A stretch of DNA of 64,000 nt from Inia geoffrensis (Eukaryota > Chordata > Mammalia > Artiodactyla > Iniidae), in the NCBI GenBank assembly GCA_036417435.1, contig CM070902.1, positions 138,807,886 to 138,871,885 on the forward strand, read 5' to 3'. Below the pieces are notes generated by a model. That model saw nothing but the letters and a program-made list of their open reading frames with translations. It made no database searches and was not told the origin of the DNA. The position numbers were made by a program, and so were the translations under genes. Position 1 is the stretch's first letter, and each line of letters begins with the position of its first letter. Below, piece after piece: positions 1 to 12,570 of the stretch.

Positions 1-265
1 AAACAATAACCGGTTTATTTCAGTAGATGAGGACTCCTCGGGAAACCAAGAGGAACAAGAGGAAGATGAAGAACATGCTGGTGAACAAGATGAGGAGGAT
101 GAAGAGGAAGAGGAAATGGACCAGGAGAGTGATGATTTTGATCAGTCTGATGACAGCAGCAGGGAAGATGAACATACACATAGTAACAGTGTCACAAACT
201 CTAGTAGTATCGTGGACCTGCCTATTCACCAACTCTCCTCCCCGTTCTATACAAAGACAACAAAA
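1..265 (+). CDS. FBXW7: FBXW7 alpha-isoform exon, 3' part (residues 80-167)
   Basis: FBXW7 is the substrate receptor of an SCF E3 ubiquitin ligase that targets phosphorylated cyclin E, MYC, NOTCH, JUN and MCL1. This exon encodes the alpha-specific N-terminus. Reading frame begins at base 2 (base 1 is the last base of a Glu codon): NNRFISVDEDSSGNQ, then a long acidic Glu/Asp run (about residues 92-120), a Ser-rich stretch (DDFDQSDDSSRED), and SSIVDLPIHQLSSPFYTKTTK. Counting back from the shared Met168 makes the first codon Asn80, exactly as in human, so no indel is needed. The exon ends on a complete Lys codon (phase 0) followed by the donor GTGAGT at 266. The 5' part of the exon, including the N-terminal nuclear signal, is outside the window. 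Alpha is the ubiquitous nucleoplasmic isoform. Differences from remembered human sequence are conservative (Thr to Ser near HTH, Val to Ile in DLPxH). Confidence 0.97.
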
Positions 266-1893
266 GTGAGTACATTTAGTCTGCTCTTCACCTGAGAAAT
301 TTTACATATCCGTATTAATTGTAATGAAACTTTCCTCACAGTCTTCGTAGTATTGCAAAATTAACCTTCAGATGTGTAGTAATAAGATGAACTAAGTTTT
401 GTTTTACAGAAGGTATTAGAAAGTATTAGAAATACTGTAATGGGTCAATGTTATTACACATGGAGAGAGGGTATTTGATCCTATTACTATGAAAAATCAT
501 TAATATCAAATTTCATTATCAATTTTGTTCCTGGGACAGGGGTTAGTAGGTTGCATGTAGTGGAGAGGGTTGGAGTAAAACATGGTTTGTGTAGATCAAG
601 TAGTGAAGGCTCTTTCTTATTTACCAAGTGCCGCTGGGCTGGTGGGCTGTGTATTCACAGGTGTTACTCCAAGGCACTAGTTACTGGAAGTTACCTCATA
701 ATTAGTTTTCTTATTATGATGAATAAGATACATCCTTTGTAAATAGTTTTCTCTTTGTTATGTAAACAAGGTAGAATTACAGTCTGAATATTAGTATTTG
801 GTTGTTGGGGAAATCTGAGTAGGTATTTTTAAAAGTTAAAATGCTAGATGCCGACATATTTAAGATTATGAAACATTTTTCCTACATTATAAAACAGCAA
901 GAATGTATGGTGCTGTCTTCACTGCTTGTTTTCTTCTAGTTATTTTATTAAAATTAAAGCATTTAGGAACCCCAGAGGAATTGTGTTTTTTTTTCCTGAT
1001 TCCATTTTAGTGGAACGCTCCATTTCCTTCTCCAGGCAATTTGAATATTAAGTATAGGATAACCACACCATTTTGGTTGGTATTTGGCTGTGAGAAATAG
1101 GAGGTGATATGAAGATGCACTTAGATTCCCAACTTTCTCTCAAGTTACTGCCACTACTTCCCTTGCTTGCAGTTTTCCTTTCCCTTTGTTCCTGGGAGAC
1201 GGCTCTGTTGGATCTGCCTCCTTATCTCATTTAGCTGGTGGTAGTCCATGGAACTAGCCATAGCCATGTTTTAAAAGGTGTACAGTTAGATTCTTGTCTA
1301 AACTAGAGGAATCCTGTCAGTTCAGGGACTTGGTGACTAATCTAGTGCTGAGAGACAATTCCATTTTATACAGTCCTTGGAGGCTGTGCCAGAGTTAAGG
1401 ACCGGATACACTGTCACTATCACACACTGTCATTGCTTCCCAGAATTGTCTTTGCTGGATAGGCAGGGAGCTGCTGTCTGAGCTGGAAGCGGGAAGTGTT
1501 TGAGTAAATATGGAATTGCCGGTGCTAATTCTGTGGGGTGGCATGTGGGCTTCTTTCCTCAAAACATTCCTGGAAGTATCACTTAAAATTGCAGTCATAG
1601 CAAGGGGCAGGGATTGTGGAGAGAAAGAGGAAGCAATTTCTCACTACCCAATCTTTCTATTGTATTCCCTTTCCCCCATCAAATTACAGTCAAAATGAAA
1701 TGATATAGTGTCTGGGCTTTGCTTCAAAATAATACCGAAGGGGAGAATAGGAAGGAGGGTATAGATTGGCCATGAGTTGCTAATTGTTGAAGCCGGATTA
1801 TAGGGACATGGGGGTTCGTGGGTATTCTATGTAGTTTTCCAAGTATGTTTAAAGTTTTCCATAATAAAAAAAAATTAAGTTGTAAAGAATATG

Positions 1894-1894
<1 letters not shown>

Positions 1895-1932
<38 letters not shown>

Positions 1933-1938
1933 GCACAC
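1895..1938. repeat. (CA)n microsatellite
   Basis: About 18 uninterrupted AC dinucleotides followed by GCGCACAC. Likely length-polymorphic; alternating purine-pyrimidine with a GCGC end has Z-DNA potential. Confidence 0.95.
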
Positions 1939-3379
1939 CCCACCCAAAGTTGGAAATGAGAGTTTTCTTCACATATCTTGGTCTTGTTCATTAGCTCCTC
2001 AGTCATCTAAGTGCTGACTTCTCTTCTGCATTGAATTTTATTTTCTCTGTATTTTGATGCTATTGAAATAACAGGAAATTCAATAAGGACATCATGTGCA
2101 TTTTGCTGGAGTTAGAATTTATCTTAATCAATATTTTAGGCAGTGTTGCTAAGTAGTGGTCTATATAAAGAGGAGAGAAAGTAAAAAGAATTATACTCAG
2201 AATGAATGAGGTATGTAGCATAACTTCTATCCTTTTTTTCCCTTCAGGCTTCTTCACTCATAGATCGTTATCTTTGCATGCTTTCTGGTTCTTTATCATT
2301 TAGAAATTAGATAAAAATCATGAATATCCACGTAGAGTAGACTGAGTTAAACAATTCTTTGGAAAGGAGCATTTTAACTCAAATAATATCTTACTTATTT
2401 TAGAGACATTAAAATAAATAATGGCTGAGGTAGTTTATCCTCTTATTTGCTTACTTTTAAATTTTACAATGAATTATTTATTTAGCCCACAAACAACACA
2501 CAAACAAATTTAACATCATCTTCTTTAACTTGACCTACAATAAAATAGCTTAGACACTCGGTTTAATAGTTGCATTGCTGTATCATTTTTGCTTCGGCTT
2601 GTGAACCTTAAAGTCTTTCTAAAACTCTTTCTAAAACATGTTTATCCCTAATTTCCCTAGCCTGTCTGCAAGTTTAGATTTTATTTAATTGGTTTGATCT
2701 AAGAAGGAAGTGGCTTCAAGTGGTGGTTTTCATCCCTTTTACCATCCCTGTCTCAAGGTGCTGAAGTGGTGCTTTGGAACTCAGTCAGATGGCTCTAACA
2801 CAACCAATGGCAAAGCTCAAACGTTTTATAGTGCAGTTCGCCCAGCTCATATACCTGATCTCTTGATTTCTGTCCCTCAAGGTTACTATCTCAAAAGAGG
2901 AAATTTATATCTCTCCTATTTTTTTTCTGAGGATTCAGTTGGAGGAATAGGGATTTAGTATTTAATTGCATTATCTTATTTAAGAAAGAAGTTTAATCAA
3001 AACTAAGCCTTTCAGAACAATGCAAAGCTATCAATGAATTCTGCTGCATTTTAAATTAAAAACTAGAAAGCCAGCTAGACAAAATGTATCATTTCCCTAA
3101 AGGAGGAATCATCAGAGTGTTCAGTAGGAAAATTTCCAGTATACAGATTTGACGGGTGCTTTATATTTCCCTTCCCTTCAAGATGAAACCATAAACAGAA
3201 CTTTTAGATATGTCTTATACAGATTAGCTACCTCCTTAAAAACAAACATACTGAATTTAAGTCTGTTTCCCCTAGTGACTCTTGAGTTGTGAATACAATT
3301 ATTGTGTTATACATACAAGGCCACAGGAGTGGACTGAGTACTAACAGCAACAGAGCTAGATGTGTTCATGTGTTTATGT

Positions 3380-3413
3380 GAGTGTGTGTATGTGTGTGTG
3401 TGTGTGTGTGTGT
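3380..3413. repeat. (TG)n microsatellite
   Basis: GTGTGTGTA followed by about 12 uninterrupted TG units, directly after an imperfect TGTGTTCATGTGTTTATGTG lead-in. Confidence 0.9.
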
Positions 3414-3761
3414 AAAATGCACTTTTGATATGCTATTTATCTTGAGGTCATTTGCCTTAATAAGTATGGCAAGAAGAATATAAAACTATTTGATTGCCAA
3501 GGCAGAGATGCCCTTCTAATAAGCAGGCTGTCAATCTGAGATTGGCTCGTTTTCCTTTTTGTTCGTTCTTGAAACGCTTCTTCAGGATCATTCCCAACAA
3601 CATTTTATTTTTTCAACAACATTTAAGAAAAATCACCTAGTACTGTGTTACTTCAAAAGAAAATGTCAGTCACCCATGTGTATAAATCTTTTAACTACAG
3701 TAAACAGGGGGAAAGCTCTCACTGTTTCAAAATTACTTTATTTTGGAGCAGCTCTAAATTA

Positions 3762-3820
3762 TTGATTATTATAAACATAAGACACTTTAAACTCTTGATC
3801 ATTATAAACATAAGACACTT
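3762..3820. repeat. 33-bp-period tandem duplication (two copies)
   Basis: TTGATTATTATAAACATAAG followed by ACACTT at 3762 recurs at 3795 with one T-to-C change. A simple local duplication in intronic DNA. Confidence 0.85.
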
Positions 3821-4890
3821 CTACAGATATTACCCTAAGCCACAATTTCTTTTAAATCCTCTTAGACTATAACTTTTGAGAAGAGTAGAGGTATAATAAG
3901 TATTTTTAAAATCCCATTTTTTAATGTTAATATGGGATTAGCCTTCTACAGTCTTACCCAGCATACCTTTCAAATGTTTTTTTTTGTTTGTTTCTTTTGT
4001 TTGTTTGTTTGTTTTTGGGCAGTTTCGTAAACATACCCTTTGGACCACTAGACTTATTTGGCATTCCTGAACATGCTATATATGCAAATATGATATTAAT
4101 GAGAAAAACCATTTTTGGTCCTTCATTGTATTGGGCTTTTCTTTGAAAGCATATTGGAAACTATCAAAACTCTTAGGACAATCTTTTTTCCCCCTAGTCA
4201 CCAAAGATTTATTCTAATGGGAGTCTATGGCAATAATATAAATTAGAAATTCCAGACTTTCTTAATGTTAAGAGTCAAGGACAATGGCAGTCAAGAATTG
4301 GTGCTTATTAAGTCCATACTGTTTGCAAGTTCCTATGAACTTGCAAACAAACTTAAGTAAGCAGAGCTTGCAGAGAGACCAACACCCCAAAATTTCACTG
4401 TAAGTGGCAAGAGATTTTAAGACAGATCTGCCTGATTTCAGAAAAACCCTTTCTTTCCATGCGCTATGCTGCCCCCTATGGTAGAGTTTGACAAACATTA
4501 CTAAACAAGATCTTCAGCAGAATTGTAAGTCTCTAGGTTCTAGGCTTTGGAGTATGGTGGTTTTCTAATACCATATCACCTTTGAAATCAACAGAGCTAT
4601 CCTTTAGAAAGTACAGATTGCTTAGTTAAATGCTTTTCTTTGTGATATTTAACAGGTACTGAAGTTATGAGGGCTCAAGGCTAGTTATAACAGGAAGAAG
4701 TGACAATGAAATTTGAGACTGGATAACAGATATCAGTTCTCTCTGGATTCCATCAAATGTGCTTCTTAATTAGTGGTTGTGTGCCAGCTATTTCTGTAAG
4801 TTTGGTTAGTCTGCCTGAAAATTTGAAATTCAACTTGCTTCCCCGAATAGAAATGCCCATCTCTTCAGTTTTAACTCCCTGTGTCAACAG

Positions 4891-4894
<4 letters not shown>

Positions 4895-4954
<60 letters not shown>
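4895..4954. repeat. (TA)n tract followed by poly-T
   Basis: About 22 TA units run straight into about 17 T. It is self-complementary and probably unstable. It could be the decayed tail of a retroposon, but no element body is recognisable next to it. Confidence 0.9.
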
Positions 4955-5248
4955 AAATCTTGTTTCCTGAAGAGATGCCCAGCCCATACTAAAGACTTCT
5001 TTTCCATGTTTAATGTAGAGTATCAACTCATTTTCTACTAAAATGAAAAGCAAATGAGATTACCATCAGGCCAGATCTTGTATCCTCCTGATCTTTTCAT
5101 GAAGAGAACCATGTTTGAGCGCCGATTTCTGCTTCTTCCATGTCTATCATAGTGCGTTTTATTTGTTCTCACATAATTTCATTCCTTATCTCAAATTAAT
5201 ATATATATTTTGCCATCCTGATTGTTAGATTTCTCCTGGTAACTAAGC

Positions 5249-5367
5249 TTTTTTTTTTTTTTTTAGCTGTGCCGCATGGCACGTGGGATCTTAGTTCCCC
5301 AACCAGGGATCAAACCCACACCCCCTGCAGCGGAAGTGCAGAGTCTTAACCACTGGACTGCCAGCAG
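5249..5367 (-). mobile_element. CHR-1-type SINE, truncated, minus strand
   Basis: A poly-T run (5249-5264) precedes AGCTGTGCCGCATGGCACGT and GGGATCTTAGTTCCCCAACC, then AGGGATCAAACCCAC (degenerate tRNA B-box on the complement) and CTTAACCACTGGACTGCC. The end lacks the usual CAGGGAAGTCCC and stops at a second T-run, so the tRNA-proximal end is damaged. No convincing target-site duplication is seen. Confidence 0.85.
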
Positions 5368-5984
5368 TTTTTTTTTTAAATCCTTTTTCCCTCAAATAAG
5401 AAATACGTGTTTAGTAAAAATATGTATATATTCAAAGAAGCAGTATGTTAGTGTATAAGAGGCCTGAGACTTTCTTGTCTCTAGATTCAAAACAATAGAG
5501 GAGCTAGGGACAAGGATCACTAACCAGTCAGGGGATCAAAATTACAGTTTTGTTTCTAGTCCAGCATCTTTCAGCTACTTCGTTGAGCCAGACGTACTGG
5601 CAAACTTTGTAGGACAATGTGGGTAACAACTGAAATCAAATAGGGTTCTAAATTCTACTTTATTTAGGTAGAGTTCTAGAGAGCGATGGCCATGTCAGGA
5701 AGTCCCTGGCCTTGTCTTGTTCTTGTAAGACAAAGAACCAAAGTTTAAATTCTGTTAGGTGGAGAGAGGTCCAGAGAGCAGTCATCTTGAATAACATCCA
5801 CTAGGAAACATAGCCCAACAAATAGCCGTGCCTCCTGCACTTGTGAAGGAGGACAGACTGGAAACATTCACTCAGCCCAGTTTAACCCAATTTTAAACAT
5901 GTGGAGAGGGTGGAAGCGGAGGGAAGGGGACACACTGGAGGAGATGGGTTTCCCCTAACTTAGTAGAGTGAAAAGAGCTTTTCA

Positions 5985-6165
5985 GACTTGAACTTGAATT
6001 CTGATTTTGCCACTCATTATATGGCCATAAATATGTAATCTCATTGAACTGTTTCCTTATCTGTAAAATAAGACTATAATACCTACTTCACAGGGTTTTT
6101 GTAAGGATTGAGTAAAATAATTTATGTAAAGCAAGTAGTGTAGTGCCTGGGACACGCAAGTAGCT
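5985..6165 (+). repeat. MIR SINE remnant
   Basis: Contains the decayed MIR core: TTTCCTTATCTGTAAAATAA, then AATACCTACTTCACAGGGTT, then GTAAAGCAAGTAGTGTAGTGCCTGG. Boundaries are approximate. Confidence 0.65.
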
Positions 6166-9100
6166 TGCAGATGTAAGCCTGCGACCTCATTTTGTCTGTC
6201 TCTTATCCTCATCCCTAATCTCACAGAACACACTTCATTCCCCACAGACGATATCAGTCTATATACTTTTTATGACCTTTAGTGTTCAGTCATCATATCA
6301 CCCTCTAGTGGAAAAAGTTATTAATAGAGAAATAGATAAATACTTTTAAAAGGATGCTCAGGAGGAGTGGGAGCATACTATAATAAGCTGGGCTGATCTC
6401 TGATAAAAATAAGAATAGAACAAATTTCCACGGGGATGCTTTTCACAGATCGTCCTAGTTGATAGGTAGGCATCATTTCCTTCTATTAGATTTTGTCAGT
6501 TTCTCTAAGTTTTCTTCTTTAAAACATCTGTATACTTTAAATGCTTTGTGAATTTTACAACTGGATGCCAAAATGAACTTTAGTTTATGGTTAATTTCTA
6601 ATTAATTCCTGTTAGTGCAGTTTTAAAAATACTTATTAACATTATTTTAAACCATAATAGCTCTCAGTGTTGGTCATGTTTAAATCTGTTATCCTGTTCA
6701 CTGCAAATAATTAATTAATTATGGATTTTAATTATAGACCAAAACAAATCTTCCCACAGAATGGAGAATTTTAAAAATTTTTAATAGTGTTCCATTGATT
6801 TGTACTTTATGCAGATGATAACCTTCTCTGAAGTATCCACAAATACCAAAAATAGTTATACTCCAAATGTTCCTGAGGCAGATTGTTTCATATGTATATA
6901 ATTAAAATGAACTGATGTTTATTAATGTTGTTTTTGTTGGTGATAAGGAAGAGGGTATGAAAAGGATAAAGGGGTTCTGTTTTTACTTTGGTAGGTAACT
7001 CCAAAATTAAGTCTCAAGGGCCCATCATTCACCCAGGCCTCAGTCCTGCATTTCTACCTGTCTCTTGGGCATTGTCACCTGAGCGGTCCACTGAAAGCTA
7101 AAACTACTACTGTATGTATTTCTTCCTACCAGTTTTTAATTTTCCTCTTTAGATTTTCTAGTCTCTTAATATCCTAGTCTTCTGTTCATTTGGTGAAAAA
7201 ATGGTTTGACTTTTTCTTATCTTCTAAGTCTGTGGGTTTGCTGAAGAGTTTAACACATATGAACACTTGATCTTCCTTTTTCTTACCCCCAGGCACTTGT
7301 AAGATAAAAATTGAAGAGTCATGTTTAAAAATCTTAAGAGCATCTTTGCTTAATGTTTCTGTTTGCACCAGGCTATAATGCCATGTCCTTGACAATGTGT
7401 TGCCAGTATGAATTATTGGATGAATTTTTAAAAATGAATTTTTGTTCTGTGTGGATCAGTAACCTCAATTTTAAGTATCTGGTGCTCCATTTCCCACTGA
7501 TGAAGCCAAATCCATAGGTGGACACTTGAAGTGTTTCACAATCTTACCAGTTTTTTTCTACCTGTTTTCATCTCCATTTCTCCCCTTGCTTTTAATAAAC
7601 TCTAGCCAGATCCTTCAAATCCCAGGCCAAATTCCATCTGTATCTTTACACCTTCCTAGAATTAGAAAATTCCATTCCTTGAACCCGTTGTTGTTTCTCT
7701 ACGTTACAGTTCATTTGGTGTTACCTTGTGACTCTTGCGGTAAGTTTTATCTTGAGTTGACCTTTAATTCTTTTATTTTTTGAACAGTAGAAATTTGATG
7801 TATTTGTCTCTAGTGCTGATTCAGGTTGAGAATTGAAGTTTCACAGATTGCAATGTGAGCAATTCTCATTTCACCTCTTAAGATGTACCCAAGCTAGACT
7901 ATAAATTATAAATAAGCATGCCATTTAAGTTTAGTTTAAAACTCAGATATTCATTATAAAGATAGTTACATTGAGGAACATTATAATAACAATTAGCAGT
8001 TGACTCCCCGGAGGAGAAGTTAAAGCCCTAGTTTAAGAACTATGTTGCTAAGATGCAGAAATCAATTGCGGGTAACTCATACAGTCATTAAAAGTCATAT
8101 TTTTAAAGGAAACTTAATAACAGGAAAACCTTAAAAATATAACATTTACTAAAAATGTAGAACTCAAAATTATGTATATAATATGATCCTAACTATGAAA
8201 TAAACGTACAATAATCTATATATATGCATGGGAAAAGATCAGAAAGAATTAAACCAAATGTTAGAAATTATCTCTGAATGTGGTTGAGTTATTTCTGTTT
8301 TTTCTTATATACTTTTCAGAATTTCCCAAGCTTGTTATAACAGGCATATATTACTATTATTTATTAGGGGAAAAAACCTATATCTATTAGAAACCAGTTT
8401 TTATTCTACTTACTTAGTCTTTTTAGATAACTTCCATAATGTATAATGCTCCAGTGGAAGACTGGATAAAAAGACATCTTTCACAAGTAAGGGCATTATA
8501 TAATGATCTCTTCATGAAAATGCAGCTGAATGTGGTGGGAAGAAAGCAATGAAATCTTTAAGAGTTCTTTGAATAACCAATTCTTCACCTCTCTAGGACT
8601 CAGGTGCCATGCTGGCAGTTCTCTAAGGTCACCTTACCACATTATTAGAGGAGTAGTAGTTAGCATGGTGGTATCTTTCTTTGTTTTCAAGACATTTATT
8701 TAATATATGGTTTCTTCAGAGTTACTTAGAGTAGCCTTGGCAGCACGTTTGGCTGTCCCTGAAACGTGAATATCTTTCATTTAACCATCCTGTGAGCAAT
8801 TTCAGAATCCATCTTTTTCAATATAATTCTGCAGTGCTTTACCAGGAAGTCACCAGCGCTTTTCCTCCCCTCCCCTGGTCCCAACGCTTCATTTCTTCAA
8901 ACTGATTAATATATTTAAACTGCTTAGGTTTTCCATCCTAGTTTTAAGTCTCCTGAGATAGAATCCGAAGGAGACCTTTGAGATCACCAAGTCCAAACCT
9001 GTGCCCAGTAGCTTTATCAAGAGACTTGGGCTTGAAAATGAAGTCATCACTAGGGAATACTATAGTGTGGAGTAGCATTGTATTTTTAGACAGTTCTTTA

Positions 9101-9384
9101 TGTGGATATCTATTACCTTTCTTTGGTCCTTCCTCTTCCATGTAGAGCAGTAACAGCCTTTCTTATAGGAGAAGACTGCTGTCATATTCATCCATAATCT
9201 TCTCACCAGACTTAATGCCTTCAACATGTTTTCGAGGATCACCATCCTGGTTGCCCTTCTCTGGACAAATAGATCTTGAAGTGTTGTATACTGTAGTCAA
9301 TGGAGGTGCTGCTCAGGTGTAGTAGAGCCAGACTATTCCCTGTTCTTACTCTGAACCTCATCAGTGCAATGGCAAGCTGCACTG

Positions 9385-9640
9385 ATAACAATGCTACTAC
9401 TACTGATAAACCATTTATTGAACACTATTTACTACGTGCTAGGATACTGCTAAATACTCTCCATATATAACCTCATTTAGTCTCAACAGTCCTGTTATGC
9501 TGGTTCTGAGTTTTATCTCCATATTAGAGGTGAGAAACAAGTGAAGAGAAGTTAAGTAATTCGTCAGTGGTCAGTCATGTGGTAAGTAGTGGAGCTAGGA
9601 ATTTGAGCCTAGATCTCATTCTGGGTCCAAGTTGCCCTTT
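9385..9640 (-). repeat. MIR SINE, minus strand
   Basis: Reads as reverse MIR: CATTTATTGAACACTATTTACTACGTGCTAGG, CCTCATTTAGTCTCAACAGTCC, TTTTATCTCCATATTAGAGG, GTTAAGTAATTCGTCAG and GGAGCTAGGAATTTGAGCCTAG. It is nearly full length and moderately diverged. Confidence 0.8.
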
Positions 9641-10004
9641 TGTTAAAATTTGAAAATTCAATGAAACAGCAATTTTGGGAGGAGGGGGACAGTAAAATAA
9701 CCCATAAAGCCAGCTAGTATCTGTTTTTATCCCCCCCGCTCCAAGTGTTTCCCTATCTTAATCTCTACTCCCATGCTATATTTATTATGACTCATTTCAT
9801 GTTATGTTAAATTTGTTTTCCTATCTCCCTCCTATTCAAGCCCTTTGATTTCTTATCTTGCCTAAGATTACTTATCATGTGGAAGGCACCCATATACCTA
9901 ATAATTTGTCACTAAATAATTAGTGAATAAATTTTTATGTATTACTTGCCAGTCCTTAACCACACAGATACATATTTTGCATAGCTAGGGTCAGTGTATA
10001 TACT

Positions 10005-10866
10005 GTTTCTCATTTCTGCTGCTTCTAACATCCATGTGCAGGTTTTTGTGTAGGCGGAAGTTTTCATCTCCTTTGGGTAAATACCAATGAGCATGATTGC
10101 TGGATAGTATGGTAAGAGTATGTTTAATTTTGTAAGAAATTGCCAAACTCTTCCAGAGTGGCTGTACCGTTCAGCATTCCCACCAGCAATGAATGAGAGT
10201 TCCTGTTGCCAGCATTTGATGTTGTCAGTGTTTTGGATTTTGGCCACTCTAATAAGCATGTAGTAGTACTTCATTGTTGTTTTAATTTGAAATCCCCTAA
10301 TGACATAGGATATTCACCATCTTTTCATATGTTTACTTGCCATTTGTATATCTTCTTCGGTGAGGTGTCTATACAGATCTTTTGCCTGTTTTGTAATCAG
10401 GTTTTTTGTTTTCTTATTGTTTAGTTTTAAGACTTCTTTATATATTTTGGATAACAGGCCTCTATCATATTGTCTCTTACAAGTATTTTCTCCTAATCAG
10501 TGACTTGTCTTCTCATTCTCTTGACATCGTTTTTCACAGAGCAGTTTTTAGTGAAGTCCAGTTATCAATTATTTCTTTCATAGATTGTAGCTTTAGTGTT
10601 GTATTTAGAAAGTCTTCATCATATCTAATGTCATCTAGGTTTTCTTCTATGTTATTTTCTAGGAGTTTTATAGTTTTGTGTTTTACATTTAGGTCTGTGA
10701 TCTATTTTGAGTTAGTTTTTGCATGTGCATGTCCAGTTGTTCCAGTACCATTTGTTAAATAGGCTATCTTTGTCCCATTGTATTGCCTTTGCTCCTTTGT
10801 CAAAGATCAGTCAGTTGATTATATTTATAATGTAATGTAGGTCTGTTTCTGGGCTCTTTATTTTGT
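10005..10866 (-). mobile_element. L1 (L1MA-like) ORF2/3' remnant, part 1, minus strand
   Basis: Recognised from hallmark reverse L1 segments: GGGTAAATACCAATGAGCATG, AGTGGCTGTACCGTTCAGCATTCCCACCAGCAATG, CTTGTCTTCTCATTCTCTTGACA, TTTTCTAGGAGTTTTATAGTTTTG and CAGTTGTTCCAGTACCATTTG. This is the C-terminal half of the L1 reverse-transcriptase ORF and 3' region, broken by many stops. It continues after the 10867-11474 insertion. Open frames inside it are non-functional remnants. Confidence 0.9.
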
Positions 10867-11474
10867 TACTTTTTTTTTGATCCACAACATCTTTCCCCAG
10901 CATGACCTGTGGAAGTCATTGTTGGATAGCTTTCCTCTGTTGAATCACAACTCTGGTGTGTAGGTTAGGCAGGTAATATTAGACAGACTTGTGTGCTGAA
11001 AAGAATAGGAGGTAAGAAAGCTTACCTGATCTCTCTCATCCATTAACCTCCTTGAGTCTCAGTTTCTTCATCATTAAACAGGAATAGGATACCTGAGCTT
11101 ATTGCAAAGGGTTGTGTGGAGTTGAAATGACATGATGAATGTGAAATGCTTTGCAAGTGTTAAAAAGTTGTGCAAACATATGTGTCATTTTAATCATCCT
11201 TATTATCTCCATTGGTGACATGAGCATAAGCAAGGCAGGGATTATCCAGTGTTGCCCTTGCATATTTTTGCTTATTCATTTGCTTACTGGGTTTCTTCTT
11301 CCCCAGTTGAGACATGCATCTTTGCTCTTGTGATCAGTGAAGGATTCCTTCCAACATAGTAAGAGGTGAACCTAAATGATGATAAGCTAATTATTACAAG
11401 TTTTAAGACCTACTTACTGTGGAGAAATGCTTGTGCATTATCAAGAAAACAAGTTTGGAAAGGAAAATGAGGAC
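10867..11474. other. 608-bp non-L1 segment inserted in the L1
   Basis: The L1 breaks at GGGCTCTTTATTTTGT and resumes at ATTTTGTCCCTTTGATTGATTGGTCTATTC, which are adjacent in L1. ATTTTGT is present on both sides (10860-10866 and 11475-11481), as expected for a short target duplication. The insert starts with a T-run (about 10870-10878), as expected for a poly-A-tailed retroposon on the minus strand. It contains a MIR-like block on the plus strand; the rest is unrecognised. Confidence 0.6.
10960..11185 (+). repeat. MIR remnant inside the insertion
   Basis: CCTTGAGTCTCAGTTTCTTCATC, AACAGGAATAGGATACC, AGGGTTGTGTGGAGTTGAAATGA and GAAATGCTTTGCAAGTG follow the order of the MIR core. Highly diverged; boundaries approximate. 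Confidence 0.6.
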
Positions 11475-12160
11475 ATTTTGTCCCTTTGATTGATTGGTCT
11501 ATTCTTCTACCAGTACCACACTGTCTTGATTAGTCAGTCCTCTGCCTCTGACTTTGTTGCTTTCTTTCAATATTGAATTGGCTATTCTGGGTCTTTTGCC
11601 TCTCTATATAAACTTTAGAATCAGCTTATCAATATCCACAAAATAACCTGCTGGGATTTTGATTGGGATTGCATTGAATCTATATATCAGGTTGTGAAAA
11701 ACTGACATCTTGATAATGGGTCTTCCTATCTAAGATCCTGGACCATCTCTCCATTTAGTTAGTTCTTTGGTATCTTTCATCAGAGTTATAGTTTCCCTCA
11801 TAGAGACCTTGGACATGTTTTGTTAGATTTATGACTATTTCATTTTGGGGGGTGCTAATGTAAAGGGTAATGCATTTTTAATTTCAAGTTTACTTGCTCA
11901 TTGCTGGTATATAGGAAGGTGATTCCTTGCTATGATCACTTATTAGTTACAGTAGTTTTTTTCTTGTTGTTGATCCTTTCTGATTTTCTTCATAGATGAT
12001 CATGTCATATGTGAATACAGACAGTTTTATTTCTTCCTTCCTAATCTGCATGTTCCTTATTTCCTTTTCTTGTCTTATTGCATTTGCTCGAACTCCCAGT
12101 ATGATGTCAAAAAGCAGTAGTGAGAGAAGACACCCTTGCCTTGCTCCTGATCTTATTTCC
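11475..12160 (-). mobile_element. L1 (L1MA-like) ORF2 remnant, part 2, minus strand
   Basis: Continuation of the same L1: TCTATTCTTCTACCAGTACCACACTGTCTTGATTA, TTGGCTATTCTGGGTCTTTTG, GGGATTGCATTGAATCTATA, AGAGAAGACACCCTTGCCTTG. These are reverse ORF2 signatures further toward the L1 5' side. The element fades near 12160. Confidence 0.88.
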
Positions 12161-12239
12161 TTCAGCTTGTTTCTGCCCTACAGTCTACCTCAGCAGCAGC
12201 AGTTTATTTGACATTTCTGAGAACAGAGGAATTCAGACT

Positions 12240-12570
12240 ACTTTGATACCTTTGCTTAAGCTTTTTCCTTCTCTTTTAAATGTCTTCTTCCCTCTGTAGC
12301 CTCTTTCAAATTTCTGTCCTTCTTTTTAAGATCCATTTCAAGTCTTACCTCCCTTACAAATATTTCACAGAACTCCGAGCAAAATTCTGTATCTCCATTA
12401 GGTCTTTGTTTTTAACTTATATTGTGATAGTTGTAGTCAGCTTCTTTTTTTTTAATTTATATATATTTAGATTGTTGATTCTCTAGATCATTGATTCATC
12501 AGATTGTAGCTTCTCTAAGATTCTGCCGTGTCTTACAGGACTTTGTACTTTGCATGTAGAAAATGCTTAA
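12240..12570 (+). repeat. L2 LINE 3' remnant
   Basis: Diverged L2 3' region: AAGATCCATTTCAAGTCTTACCTCCCTTACAAATATTTC, followed by ATCAGATTGTAGCTTCTCTAAGATTCTG and a final AAAATGCTTAAAAATTGAA. The order matches L2 3' consensus, but similarity is low. Confidence 0.5.

Larger units (their letters stand above)
266..9384. other. FBXW7 intron, first segment
   Basis: Intronic DNA downstream of the alpha exon. Recognisable content is limited to microsatellites (1895-1938, 3380-3413, 4895-4954), one truncated CHR-1 SINE (5249-5367), one MIR-like piece (about 5985-6165) and a short tandem duplication (3762-3820). Reading on through the alpha donor gives only nine codons before a stop at 293-295, so intron retention would truncate the protein. 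The rest is A+T-rich unique-looking sequence in which I see no gene; open frames are short and carry no recognisable domain. Confidence 0.8.

Noticed and set aside
17..22. TTTCAG as a splice acceptor for the first exon
   Set aside because: The frame continues upstream as NNRFIS, matching FBXW7 alpha residues 80-85, so this is internal coding sequence.
27..269. 80-codon plus-strand frame and the opposing 20-232 minus frame
   Set aside because: Both are out-of-frame shadows of the alpha exon, whose true frame begins at base 2.
4753..5041. Frames with long Tyr-Ile runs
   Set aside because: Translation of the (TA)n microsatellite.
9942..10762. Frames of 110-118 codons on both strands
   Set aside because: They lie in a decayed, inverted L1; no intact reverse transcriptase is encoded.
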